DNA of 64,000 nt. Source: Pseudonocardia sp. T1-2H (GTDB taxonomy: Bacteria > Actinomycetota > Actinomycetes > Mycobacteriales > Pseudonocardiaceae). Of the stretch, positions 17,374-24,955 are shown piece by piece (the stretch's first letter is position 1; each line of letters starts with the position of its first letter). The notes beneath the pieces were generated by a model. The model made no database searches. It was not told the origin of the DNA and was given only the letters and a program-made list of their open reading frames with translations. The position numbers were made by a program, and so were the translations under genes. Where the stretch lies: contig NZ_JBBPCL010000001.1 in NCBI RefSeq assembly GCF_038039215.1, positions 2,418,001 to 2,482,000 on the forward strand, written 5' to 3'.

Positions 17374-18153
17374 TCAGAGGGTGAAGGCGCCGCCGACGTA
17401 ACGGCGGCCGGCCTCGTCGTGCGCGTCGTCCTTCGGGCCGATCTCGCCGGCGAATACCTCCGCGTCGTCCTTCGGCTCGTAGCCGATCTCCCGGCCGCCG
17501 TCGAGAGACCAGATCCGACGGGTGTTCGCCGAGACGCCCCAGACCGTGCGGATCCCGGGCTCCGGGCAGGCGAGCGAGGCCTCGACGAGCCGTGCGCAGT
17601 CGTCCGGGGAAAGCCACGTCGCGAGTCCGCGCAGGTCGCGGGGTCGGTCCGCGCACGTCCCGATCCGCAGGCAGACGACGTCGAGACCGTGCCGGTCGTG
17701 GTAGAGCGCGCCGAGCGCCTCGCCCAGCACCTTGCTCACGCCGTAGAACGTGTCCGGACGTGGGCTCAGGTCGTCCGGCAGCTCGATGTCCGCGTCGCTC
17801 GGCTGCACCTGGAACCCGACCGCGTGGTTGCTGCTCGCGAACACCACCCGCGGAACCCCGGCCCGGCGCGCGGCCTCGAACGCCGCGTACGTCCCCTCGA
17901 TGTTGACGTCCCGAATCTGGGCCCAGTCCGACTCACCGGAGATCCCGCCGAGGTGCACGATCGCGTCGACGCCCTCGCAGGCCGCGACCATCGCGTCGAG
18001 ATCCGCGACGCTCGCCGTGATCACCTCGGTCCCGGGCGCCGGCTTGATCGGCTGGACGTCCAGCAACCGCAGCGTGCGGCCCTCGCGTGGCATCCGGGTC
18101 CGCAACATCCGCCCGATCCTGCCCGCCGCGCCCGTGATCAGCACCGTCTCCAT
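17374..18153 (-). CDS. NAD-dependent SDR epimerase/dehydrogenase, uronate-dehydrogenase-like
   Basis: This 259-residue extended-type SDR has the N-terminal nucleotide motif LITGAAGRIGRML, VHLGGISGESDWAQI, FASSNHAVGF and catalytic YGVSK. VFASSNHxVG with LRIGTCxxxPRDxRxLATWLSPDD is the pattern of uronate dehydrogenases, which oxidise D-glucuronate or D-galacturonate to aldarolactones. Its position next to the xylose operon fits use of plant-cell-wall sugars. It has its own promoter (CAGGAT, 7 nt before the ATG) and is flanked on both sides by the phased 22-bp repeats. Confidence 0.8.
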   Translation of the reverse strand: METVLITGAAGRIGRMLRTRMPREGRTLRLLDVQPIKPAPGTEVITASVADLDAMVAACEGVDAIVHLGGISGESDWAQIRDVNIEGTYAAFEAARRAGVPRVVFASSNHAVGFQVQPSDADIELPDDLSPRPDTFYGVSKVLGEALGALYHDRHGLDVVCLRIGTCADRPRDLRGLATWLSPDDCARLVEASLACPEPGIRTVWGVSANTRRIWSLDGGREIGYEPKDDAEVFAGEIGPKDDAHDEAGRRYVGGAFTL

Positions 18154-18215
18154 CCGTCCGATCCTGCCCGGCGCCTCGGCGCCCGTGCGCGGGAGCCCCG
18201 ATCCGGCCAGCCTCC

Positions 18216-18313
18216 GATCGCGACTCGCCCGGCCCGAGATCGCGACTCGCCCGGCTTCAGATCGCGACTCGCCCGGCCTGAGATCGCGACTCGCGGCGGT
18301 GATCGCGACTCGC
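18216..18313 (-). repeat. Right array: the same 13-bp motif every 22 bp, five units
   Basis: GATCGCGACTCGC begins at 18216, 18238, 18260 and 18282 (22-bp period) and again at 18301 (19 bp). The first three units are identical over 17 bp (through CCCGG). It is the reverse complement of the left-array motif. It lies between the dGTPase-like stop and the uronate-dehydrogenase-like start, immediately upstream of the latter. Confidence 0.85.
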
Positions 18314-18335
18314 GTCGGGAGGGCGAGCGCGGTGG

Positions 18336-19844
18336 TCAGAGGGCCATCGCGTCGGTCCAGAGGCGGGCGGAACGGCCCGTGAGGACGTCGAGGAGGGCGC
18401 CGGCCTGGGCATCCGTCAGCGACGCCACATAGTCGACCACCGCCCGGCCCCGCGCGAGATCCCCCACCTGCCGCTGCTCGACGACACCCTCGTCCGCCAG
18501 CGCCGTGTACTCCCCGCGCGCCAGCTCGACCAGGTCGTGCAGCCGCGGCGGCAGGGACGGCGCACTCTCGGTCCCGGCGTCGGCGAGCCACTCGTGCAGG
18601 CCGCCGACCAGGCCGGTCATGATCGTCGCCTGCCCGCGTTGGACCGACGCGAGGTCCGCCCGGCGCAGGACGAACTGCTGGTGCACGAACTTCAGCACCG
18701 CCACCTCGTGCCACTGCTCTGTCCGTAGGGCGACGTGGGCGGCGCGGACGGGCGGGTCGGTGAGCACGTGCACCCCCGCCACCAGCCTCGACGTCCAGCG
18801 CGCCGAGAACTCCGCGACCGCCCGCTCCGCCGCCATCGAGCCGTCGAACGGGATCGACAGCAGCCCGTCGACGAGCTCCGCGCGCACCCGCGCGACCGCA
18901 CCGCGGAACGCCTCGTCGTCGAAGATCCAGCTGTCCCGTTCCCGCATCCGGATCCGCAGCCGCTCCAGCGAGCTGCCCGGTCCGGCGGCCGGTGAGCGCT
19001 CCCAGCCGCTGAGCTCCGCGGACACCCCGGCCTGCTGCAGGATCCCGACGCGGTGGAAGTCCTCGACGTCGTGGATGGCGTAGGCGATGTCGTCCGCGGT
19101 GTCCATGACGGCCGCCTCGACCGTCTGCTGCCAGGGTGCGACCACCCCGTCGAAGGATGCGCGGCTGGCGATCAGCTCGCCGAGCTCCGTGCGATAGGCG
19201 GAGAACTTCGCCGACCCGGCGTGCGGCGCGTCCGGCAGCGGCCCGCCGCCGCGGGGCGGCAGGGGAGCGGTGCTCGGGTGCGGGTCCGGATACCCGCGCC
19301 GCGCCCACGGGTACTTCAGCACCGCCGCGCGGACGGCGGCGGTGAGCCCGAGACCCTCCCGGCCGGGCCCGTGCAGGTCGATCGTGGTGATGATGCGGAA
19401 GCTCTGCGCGTTGCCCTCGAAACCGTCGGTCAGCCCGAGCCGCTCCCGGGCCAGCCGGTCCAGGACCTGCTCGCCGAGGTGCCCGAACGGCGGGTGTCCG
19501 AGATCGTGGGCGAGCGCGGCGGCCTCGACGACGTCCGGGTCGCACCCGCCCAGCCGCGCGATCTGCTGTGCCGCAACCGGATCGTCGTCGAGCCGTTCCG
19601 CGATCGCCCGGGCGACCTGCGCCACCTGCAGGCTGTGCGTCAGGCGGTTGTGCAGCAGGAGCCCGGAACCGTTGGGGCTCACCACCTGCGTCACGCCGGC
19701 GAGCCGGGCGAAGAACGGGGACGCGGCGATGCGGTCCCGGTCCACCCGGAAGGGGCTCCGGGCGAGCCCGGCCCCGGACTCGTCGGCGCCCGGCGCCCGG
19801 GCGGCCCGGGCGGCGGGCACGGTCGGCGACGGAAGTGCGGTCAC
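18336..19844 (-). CDS. dgt: dGTPase-like HD-domain triphosphohydrolase
   Basis: This 502-residue protein has the dGTPase signature: NRLTHSLQVAQVARAI, the HD motif AAALAHDLGHPPFGHLGE, EGNAQSFRI and MDTADDIAYAIHDVEDF. Members hydrolyse dNTPs (classically dGTP) to deoxynucleosides and triphosphate, lowering dNTP pools, and some limit phage replication. I chose GTG 19844 because TAGCCT lies 7 nt upstream, a leaderless layout. A start at 19871 would place that box inside the coding sequence. It is a monocistronic gene. Confidence 0.9.
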   Translation of the reverse strand: MTALPSPTVPAARAARAPGADESGAGLARSPFRVDRDRIAASPFFARLAGVTQVVSPNGSGLLLHNRLTHSLQVAQVARAIAERLDDDPVAAQQIARLGGCDPDVVEAAALAHDLGHPPFGHLGEQVLDRLARERLGLTDGFEGNAQSFRIITTIDLHGPGREGLGLTAAVRAAVLKYPWARRGYPDPHPSTAPLPPRGGGPLPDAPHAGSAKFSAYRTELGELIASRASFDGVVAPWQQTVEAAVMDTADDIAYAIHDVEDFHRVGILQQAGVSAELSGWERSPAAGPGSSLERLRIRMRERDSWIFDDEAFRGAVARVRAELVDGLLSIPFDGSMAAERAVAEFSARWTSRLVAGVHVLTDPPVRAAHVALRTEQWHEVAVLKFVHQQFVLRRADLASVQRGQATIMTGLVGGLHEWLADAGTESAPSLPPRLHDLVELARGEYTALADEGVVEQRQVGDLARGRAVVDYVASLTDAQAGALLDVLTGRSARLWTDAMAL

Positions 19845-19886
19845 GGCGGGCAGGCTAGCCCGGTCCCGCACGCCACCGCGTCCGCG

Positions 19887-21332
19887 TCAGGCCTTCAGGG
19901 GTCGCAGCCGCACCGGGATCCCGCCGACCGGGACCGGGAGGGAGGTGTTGTCCCAGCGCAGCCGGTACCCGGGTGCGACGTCCCACCGGTAGGTCCGCAG
20001 CAGCTCGTGCAGGATCGCCGTCACCTCCAGCGTGCCGAAGTGCAGTCCGATGCACTTGTGCACGCCGCCGCCGAACGGCACCCACGCGTCGCGGTCCGAG
20101 CGGTCCTCCCGCCGGTCCGGGCCGAACCGGTCCGGATCGAACGTGTCCGGGTCCGTCCAGCACGCCGGGTCGAAGTGGTTCACCGCCTGCGCGACGATGA
20201 TCCGGCTCCCCGCCGGGATATGATGCCCCGCGACCGAGGTGTCCCGTACCGCGGTCCGCATCACGACCGGCACCGGCGCGTTCATCCGCAGCGCCTCCTT
20301 CACCACAAGCTCGAGCGTGCCGAGCGAGCGCAGCGCCGCGACGTCCGGTGGCCCGTCGCCGAGCGCGAGCGACTCCGCACGGGCCCGCTCCTGCCACTCC
20401 GGATTGCGGCCGAGGTGGTAGGCCGCGGCGGCGGTGGCGGTCGTCGACGTGTCGTGCGCGGCCATCATCAGGAAGATCATGTGGCTGACGACGTCGTCGT
20501 CGGAGAACCGTTCGCCCTCGGGCGTCACCGCGTGGCAGAGGGCGGTGAAGAGGTCGTCCCCGTCGCCGTTGCGCTTGGCCGGCAGGTTGTCCCGGAACCA
20601 CTGCTCCAGCACCGCCCGCCCGCGCAGGCCCTTGTTCCAGCGGGTCCCGGGGATCGGCCGGCGCACGAAGGCGTTGGCCGCGCGGACGCAGTCGACGAAC
20701 GCGCGGTTGACCTGCTCGGCCTCGGGCCCGCTGCGGCCGTCCATGAAGACCCGCGTCGCGACGTCCAGGGTCAGCCGCTTGAGCGCCGGGTAGAGCCGCA
20801 GCTCGGAGTCCCAGGTCGGCACGATCTCCCGCACCACCGGCACGGTCTGGTCGACGTAGGTGGCGACCCGGTCGGCCGTGAACGCCTCCTGCATGATCCG
20901 CCGGTGGGCCTTGTGCTCGTCGAAGTCCAGCAGCATGAGGCCGCGGTGGAAGAACCGGTCGACCATGTCGCGCCAGCCCTCCTGGGAGAACGCCTTGTCA
21001 CGGTTGGTGAGCACCTCGCGGGTGGCCGCGGGCCCGGCCACGACGATCGTGCGCCCGAGCGGCGTGCGCATCCACCACACCGGTCCGAGCCGCCCGGAGC
21101 GGCGGCGCGTGAAGTCGCTGCCGTAGCGGATGTACTGCAGCAGGTGGCCCAGCAGGGGCAGCCCGTCGTCACCGGGGACCGGCACGAGGTCACCGGGGTC
21201 CCCCAGGGGGCGCGTCGCTCCGCCGACCCCCCGGCCGAGCAGGGCGGCGTCGACCCGGTCGGGCACGGGCAGGGTCAGGACGGACGAGAAGCGCTCCCGT
21301 GCACGCGTGACGGCGCGTTCGACGACGGCCAT
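19887..21332 (-). CDS. Cytochrome P450
   Basis: This 481-residue P450 has the oxygen-activation helix MMAAHDTSTTATAAA, the ExxR motif KEALRMN and the haem loop FGGGVHKCIGLHFG (Cys near residue 427). Length and motifs resemble bacterial P450s acting on sterol, fatty-acid or terpenoid substrates. No ferredoxin or reductase gene is adjacent, so redox partners must come from elsewhere. ATG 21332 is preceded by GAAGGAGA. It is divergent from a TetR gene, with a palindromic operator between them. Confidence 0.93.
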   Translation of the reverse strand: MAVVERAVTRARERFSSVLTLPVPDRVDAALLGRGVGGATRPLGDPGDLVPVPGDDGLPLLGHLLQYIRYGSDFTRRRSGRLGPVWWMRTPLGRTIVVAGPAATREVLTNRDKAFSQEGWRDMVDRFFHRGLMLLDFDEHKAHRRIMQEAFTADRVATYVDQTVPVVREIVPTWDSELRLYPALKRLTLDVATRVFMDGRSGPEAEQVNRAFVDCVRAANAFVRRPIPGTRWNKGLRGRAVLEQWFRDNLPAKRNGDGDDLFTALCHAVTPEGERFSDDDVVSHMIFLMMAAHDTSTTATAAAAYHLGRNPEWQERARAESLALGDGPPDVAALRSLGTLELVVKEALRMNAPVPVVMRTAVRDTSVAGHHIPAGSRIIVAQAVNHFDPACWTDPDTFDPDRFGPDRREDRSDRDAWVPFGGGVHKCIGLHFGTLEVTAILHELLRTYRWDVAPGYRLRWDNTSLPVPVGGIPVRLRPLKA

Positions 21333-21375
21333 GGGCGTCTCCTTCGACACTCGGTATCCGGTTGCCCCGACGCTA

Positions 21376-21396
21376 GACACATGACGTCAATGTGTC
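21376..21396. promoter_or_regulatory. Candidate TetR operator between P450 and tetR
   Basis: A 21-nt near-palindrome has arms GACACAT and ATGTGTC around a GACGTC-like centre. It lies 44 nt upstream of the P450 start and 7 nt upstream of the tetR -35 box. That position suits control of both divergent genes. Confidence 0.65.
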
Positions 21397-21403
21397 CAGA
21401 TGG

Positions 21404-21432
21404 TTGACGTTTTTCCGCTCTGAGTCCAGGCT
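21404..21432 (+). promoter_or_regulatory. tetR promoter (leaderless)
   Basis: TTGACG at 21404-21409, a 17-nt spacer, CAGGCT at 21427-21432, then 6 nt to the GTG at 21439. This is the clearest complete -35/-10 pair in the window. Confidence 0.6.
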
Positions 21433-21438
21433 GGGTCC

Positions 21439-22014
21439 GTGGAACCGCAGTCGATGGCCCGGCGGGCCCGCGCCCGCCTCCGGGACGACGCCCTGGACGT
21501 CGCCGAGGAGATGGTCGTCGGCCGGGGGTTCGCGGCGTTCTCGATGCGGGACCTGGCCACCCGGGTCGGGGTCAGTCGACAGACGCTCTACAGCGAGTTC
21601 GGGGACCGGCGTGGCGTCGCGTCCGCGCTGGTCCTGCGCTCGACGCGGCGCTTCCTCGACGAGATCGAGGCCGCCCTCGCCGGCGAGGAGGACCTGCACG
21701 CCGCCTGGGTCGCCGCAGTGCGCGGTGCGTTGTCGACGGTCGCGGAGAACCCGCTGGTCAAGGCCCTGCTGACGGGTGACGGCGCACCGGAGCTTTTCAG
21801 CACGGACAGCGAACCGATCGTCGCGGCCGCCCGGGACCGCGCCGCCGCCTACCTGCTGCGGCGCTGGCCGGACCTCGACCCGGACGACGTCACCCTCGCG
21901 GCCGAGACCGCCACGCGGCTGACGATCAGCCACATCGTCCTGCCGCTGCACCCCGCGGACCGGGTGGCCGAGCAGATCGCAACGGTGTGCAGCTTCGCTG
22001 CCCGTGCGCGGTAA
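21439..22014 (+). CDS. TetR-family regulator, divergent from the P450
   Basis: This is a 191-residue protein with an N-terminal TetR helix-turn-helix (about residues 15-60; FSMRDLATRVGVSRQTLYSEFGDRRGV) and an all-helical ligand domain. Position and the shared palindrome suggest it represses itself and the P450 and responds to the P450 substrate. Its stop codon lies inside copy 2 of the 40-bp palindrome. Confidence 0.9.
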   Translation: MEPQSMARRARARLRDDALDVAEEMVVGRGFAAFSMRDLATRVGVSRQTLYSEFGDRRGVASALVLRSTRRFLDEIEAALAGEEDLHAAWVAAVRGALSTVAENPLVKALLTGDGAPELFSTDSEPIVAAARDRAAAYLLRRWPDLDPDDVTLAAETATRLTISHIVLPLHPADRVAEQIATVCSFAARAR

Positions 22015-22043
22015 TCGTCGCCGGAACAACGTCATCCGCGCAC
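22004..22043. repeat. 40-bp palindrome family, copy 2
   Basis: It runs GTGCGCGG to CCGCGCAC in 40 nt, extended by CCC/GGG flanks to 11-bp perfect arms. It overlaps the last codons and stop of the convergent tetR and ends just before the ABC permease stop. Its right half (GCCGGAACAACGTCATCCGC) is identical to copy 4. Confidence 0.75.
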
Positions 22044-22051
22044 GGGTGGCG

Positions 22052-22882
22052 TCAGCCGCGGGACAGGCGGGGGAGCAGGGCCGAGGCAACGGTGATCATG
22101 AACGCCGCCGACACGACCAGCACCCCGAAGTCCAGCGCGAGGTTCGCGCCGGTGCCGACCAGCAGGCCGCGCAGCGCGTCGACCTCGTAGCTCAGCGGGT
22201 TCACGTGGTTGATCACCTGCAGCCAGCCGGGCATGAGCTCCACCGGGTACAGCGCGTTGGAGGCGAAGAACAGCGGCATCGTGATCGCCTGGCCGATCCC
22301 CATCAGCCGGTCCCGGGACAGCACGAGCCCTGCGATGGTGATCGACAGACAGCAGAAGAACGCCGACCCCAGCAGCAGTGCGACGATCACGCCCAGCAGC
22401 TTCAGCGGGTTCCCGGTGAGCGACACGCCCAGGAACAGCGCGAGGACCAGCACCACGACGGCCTGCGCCACGGCCCGCACCCCGGCCGCGAACGCCTTCG
22501 CGGCGACGAGCGCGACCCGCGGCGTCGGCGTCACCATCAGCTTCGAGAGCACCCCGGCGTCGCGTTCCCAGATGATCTGGATCCCGTAGAAGATCGCGAT
22601 GAACAGCGCGGACTGGGCGAGGATGCCGGGCGCGAGGAAGTCCAGGTAGGGCGTCGAGCCGGTCGGGATCGCGTGGATCCGGGTGAAGACCTGGCCGAAC
22701 ACGATGAGCCACAGTGCGGGCTGCACGGCACGCGTGACGAGCTCGGTGCGGTCGTGACGGAGCTTCTGCAGCTCGACCAGGCACATCGTGCCGATCCGGG
22801 ACAGCGTGGTCCGAACGAGCCGGAGCGGTCCCGGCTCGGCGTCAGCCGACGCGGCCGGCGGTGCGACGGGCAGCACGGACAT
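22052..22882 (-). CDS. ABC-2 type transporter permease (DrrB-like)
   Basis: This is a 276-residue membrane protein with six predicted hydrophobic segments. The family motif IQIIWERDAGVLSKLMVTPTPR precedes NALYPVELMPGWLQVINHVNPLSY, typical of ABC-2 permeases of the daunorubicin-resistance DrrB type. It overlaps the 3' end of the ATPase gene by 41 nt. With that ATPase it should form a drug or lipid exporter. Confidence 0.9.
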   Translation of the reverse strand: MSVLPVAPPAASADAEPGPLRLVRTTLSRIGTMCLVELQKLRHDRTELVTRAVQPALWLIVFGQVFTRIHAIPTGSTPYLDFLAPGILAQSALFIAIFYGIQIIWERDAGVLSKLMVTPTPRVALVAAKAFAAGVRAVAQAVVVLVLALFLGVSLTGNPLKLLGVIVALLLGSAFFCCLSITIAGLVLSRDRLMGIGQAITMPLFFASNALYPVELMPGWLQVINHVNPLSYEVDALRGLLVGTGANLALDFGVLVVSAAFMITVASALLPRLSRG

Positions 22883-23645
22883 CCCGCATCCCTCCGTTCT
22901 CGGTGGTGAGGGCGTCGCCCGTGTGGTGGCGGAAGACGTCGTCGAGGGTCGCGGCCGGGCCGATCTCGGCCTTGAGCTCCGCCGGCGTGCCGAGCGCCCG
23001 GATCCGGCCGCGGTGCATGAGCGCGATCCGCTCGCAGTGCTCGTCGGCCTCCTGCATGGCGTGCGTCGTGACCAGCACGGTCATCCCCGTCGCCGCGCGG
23101 ATCGCCGCGATCCGGTCCCAGACGCCGTCCCGCGCGACCGGGTCCAGGCCGACCGTCGGCTCGTCGAGGACCAGCAGCTGCGGCGCGCTGACCAGGGCCT
23201 GCGCCAGCTCGAGGCGCCGGACCATGCCCCCGGAGTAGGTCTTGGCGGGGCGGTCCGCGGCTTCGGTGAGGTCCATGGCGTCGAGCACGGCGTCGACCTG
23301 GGGGCGGCGCTCCCGGCGTGGGACGTCGAAGAGCCGCGCGAACAGCATGACGTTCTCGCGCCCGGTGAGCGTGGCGTCCGCCGAGAGCTGCTGCGGGACA
23401 TAGCCGATGAGTCGGCGCACGGCCGTCCGCTGCCGGGAGACGTCCCGGCCGAGGACCGTGATCGCCTCCGGCGGCGCGGGCAGCAACGTCGTGATCATGC
23501 GGATCGTGGTCGTCTTGCCGGCGCCGTTGGGGCCGAGCAGGCCGAAGACCTCGCCGCGGCGGACCTCGAGATCGAGCCCGTCGACGGCGACGGTGTCCCC
23601 GAAGGCATGGCGCAGCCCGGTACAGCGGACGGCAGGGACGGTCAT
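22842..23645 (-). CDS. ABC transporter ATP-binding protein (DrrA-like)
   Basis: This is a 267-residue ATPase with Walker A GPNGAGKTTTIRM, the Q-loop near YVPQQLSADATLTG, signature YSGGMVRRLELAQAL, Walker B LLVLDEPTVGLD and switch His TTHAMQEADEHC. The C-terminal tail resembles DrrA-type exporters. ATG 23645 overlaps the MarR stop (ATGA), so MarR-ATPase-permease form one operon. Confidence 0.93.
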   Translation of the reverse strand: MTVPAVRCTGLRHAFGDTVAVDGLDLEVRRGEVFGLLGPNGAGKTTTIRMITTLLPAPPEAITVLGRDVSRQRTAVRRLIGYVPQQLSADATLTGRENVMLFARLFDVPRRERRPQVDAVLDAMDLTEAADRPAKTYSGGMVRRLELAQALVSAPQLLVLDEPTVGLDPVARDGVWDRIAAIRAATGMTVLVTTHAMQEADEHCERIALMHRGRIRALGTPAELKAEIGPAATLDDVFRHHTGDALTTENGGMRDVRAARRTAGRVG

Positions 23646-24106
23646 GGCGCCTCCTCTGCGTAAGCCAGTTCGTCGAGCAGGTGGTGGAGCGCGGGCAGGG
23701 CCGCGGAGAGTGCGTCGACCTCGGCCGCGGGCAGCCGGTCCAGGGCGTTGCCGACGAGCTCGCGCCGGATGGAGCGCCAGCGCACGAGCCGTTCGGCGGC
23801 GACATCGGTGAGGAACAGCCGGACCGCGCGCCGGTCCGCCGGATCGGTCTCGCGGAGCAGGTACCCGGCCGTGACGAGCTGGTTGACCAGGGTCGACACC
23901 GAATTGCCGGCCAGGTGCAGGGACTGCGCGGCCCCCGCGACGCCGATCCCGGGCTCGGCCTCGACGCGCTGCAGCAGCTCCACCTGGGCGCCGCGCAGCG
24001 GCGGCCCGGGGAGCTGCCCGCGCAGCCGGCGACGGAGGACCCGACGGAGGCCCGTGACGGCGCCCAGCAGGGCGTCGGCGGTCAGTGTCGCGCTCGACGT
24101 GGTCAC
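23642..24106 (-). CDS. MarR-family regulator of the ABC exporter operon
   Basis: This is a 154-residue protein with a winged helix near residues 40-105 (VAGAAQSLHLAGNSVSTLVNQLV, then ETDPADRRAVRLFLT, the MarR wing). It is the first gene of the ABC exporter operon and probably controls it. I chose GTG 24106 because TACCGT lies 6 nt upstream with TTGCTA 18 nt before that. A palindrome lies between these boxes. Confidence 0.88.
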   Translation of the reverse strand: MTTSSATLTADALLGAVTGLRRVLRRRLRGQLPGPPLRGAQVELLQRVEAEPGIGVAGAAQSLHLAGNSVSTLVNQLVTAGYLLRETDPADRRAVRLFLTDVAAERLVRWRSIRRELVGNALDRLPAAEVDALSAALPALHHLLDELAYAEEAP

Positions 24107-24116
24107 CTGTCGACGG

Positions 24117-24135
24117 TAGCTCGCAGTCAGAGCTA
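24117..24135. promoter_or_regulatory. Candidate MarR operator
   Basis: The arms TAGCTC and GAGCTA surround a 7-nt centre. The site lies between the -35 (TTGCTA) and -10 (TACCGT) boxes of the MarR gene, where binding would block the promoter. Confidence 0.5.
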
Positions 24136-24167
24136 TTAGCAACGGCAAGGGCGCGGCTGCGCCGCTC

Positions 24168-24207
24168 GTGCGCGTTTCTCGTCGCCCTGGCAACGAGAAA
24201 CGCGCAC
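24168..24207. repeat. 40-bp palindrome family, copy 3
   Basis: It has arms of 15 bp (GTGCGCGTTTCTCGT and its complement) around a 10-nt centre, with CTC before and AGG after. Outside these, GCGGCTGCGCCG and CGGCGCAGCCGC form a second inverted pair, giving a structure of about 70 nt. It lies between the heme oxygenase stop and the MarR promoter. Confidence 0.8.
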
Positions 24208-24224
24208 AGGCGGCGCAGCCGCAG

Positions 24225-24881
24225 TCACGCGGCGATCGGGAGTCCGACGGCGGAGGCGAGCTCGTCCAGGACGGCGATGTTCAGCCCGAAGGCGTGGACC
24301 GCCTCGTCCGCTACCTGCTCGCGGCCGAGCTCGTCGAGCGGGGCGGCGTCGAGCAGGGCGCGGTAACGGGTGCGGAAGGCCGACGGGCTGCCGAGGGCGG
24401 CGAAGTCGTAGAAGAGCGCGCCGGGACCGGTGATCCCGTAGGTGCGTTCGAGCAGCTTGCCGACCGTCTGACCGCCCGCGAGATCGCCGAGGTAGCGCGT
24501 GTAGTGGTGGGCGACGTGGACGGCCGGGGACGTCGTGCCCGCGGTCCGGAGCCGTTCGGCGTAGGCCTCGGTGGCGGGCAGCACGGTCAGCCGCTCCGCC
24601 CAGCCCGGGCCGCGGAGGAACTCCAGGTCCGCCCTCAGCGCGGGCAGTCGGCGCAGCTCGTCGATCACGAAGGGCCGGCCGACCGGGTCCGTCAGCATTG
24701 CGTCGCTCGCGGCCTCGAGCGCGCCGTAGATCACCCAGTACTGCTCCGCGAGCAGGCCGTAGGCGTCGAGCGGGAGACGGCCGCCGAGCAGTTCCTCCAT
24801 GTAGGGGGAGTGGTGCGCGCGTTCGTGCACCGCGCGCGTCGAGGACCTCAGGACCTGGGACAGCGGAACCAGTTCGTTCAC
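24225..24881 (-). CDS. Biliverdin-forming heme oxygenase
   Basis: This is a 218-residue protein with the proximal-His motif SSTRAVHERAHHSPYM (His near residue 19), YWVIYGALEAA, and HHYTRYLGDLAGGQTVGKLL, the distal-helix glycine region. It degrades heme to biliverdin, CO and iron, for iron acquisition or heme detoxification. I chose GTG 24881 because GGAGG lies 7 nt upstream. The ATG at 24905 lies within a perfect palindrome and has no ribosome site. The gene is downstream of a co-directional TetR gene. Confidence 0.92.
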   Translation of the reverse strand: MNELVPLSQVLRSSTRAVHERAHHSPYMEELLGGRLPLDAYGLLAEQYWVIYGALEAASDAMLTDPVGRPFVIDELRRLPALRADLEFLRGPGWAERLTVLPATEAYAERLRTAGTTSPAVHVAHHYTRYLGDLAGGQTVGKLLERTYGITGPGALFYDFAALGSPSAFRTRYRALLDAAPLDELGREQVADEAVHAFGLNIAVLDELASAVGLPIAA

Positions 24882-24904
24882 CGGGGCGCCTCCACGCTCT
24901 TTCA

Positions 24905-24917
24905 TGACACCGTGTCA
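24905..24917. promoter_or_regulatory. Candidate TetR operator in front of heme oxygenase
   Basis: TGACACCGTGTCA is a perfect 13-nt palindrome (6-bp arms, 1-nt centre). It is centred 30 nt upstream of the heme oxygenase GTG and within 50 nt of the TetR stop. Confidence 0.55.
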
Positions 24918-24955
24918 GCAAAAGGCTACGGGAGGGATGCGGGCGAAGACCAGCC

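Noticed and set aside
17111..18313. Repeat arrays considered as CRISPR
   Set aside because: The conserved motif is only 13 bp with 9-nt spacers, and no cas genes are present.
18336..19844. dGTPase-like gene as part of a phage-defence island with Wadjet
   Set aside because: It is 5 kb away behind sugar-metabolism genes, has its own promoter, and looks like a housekeeping copy.
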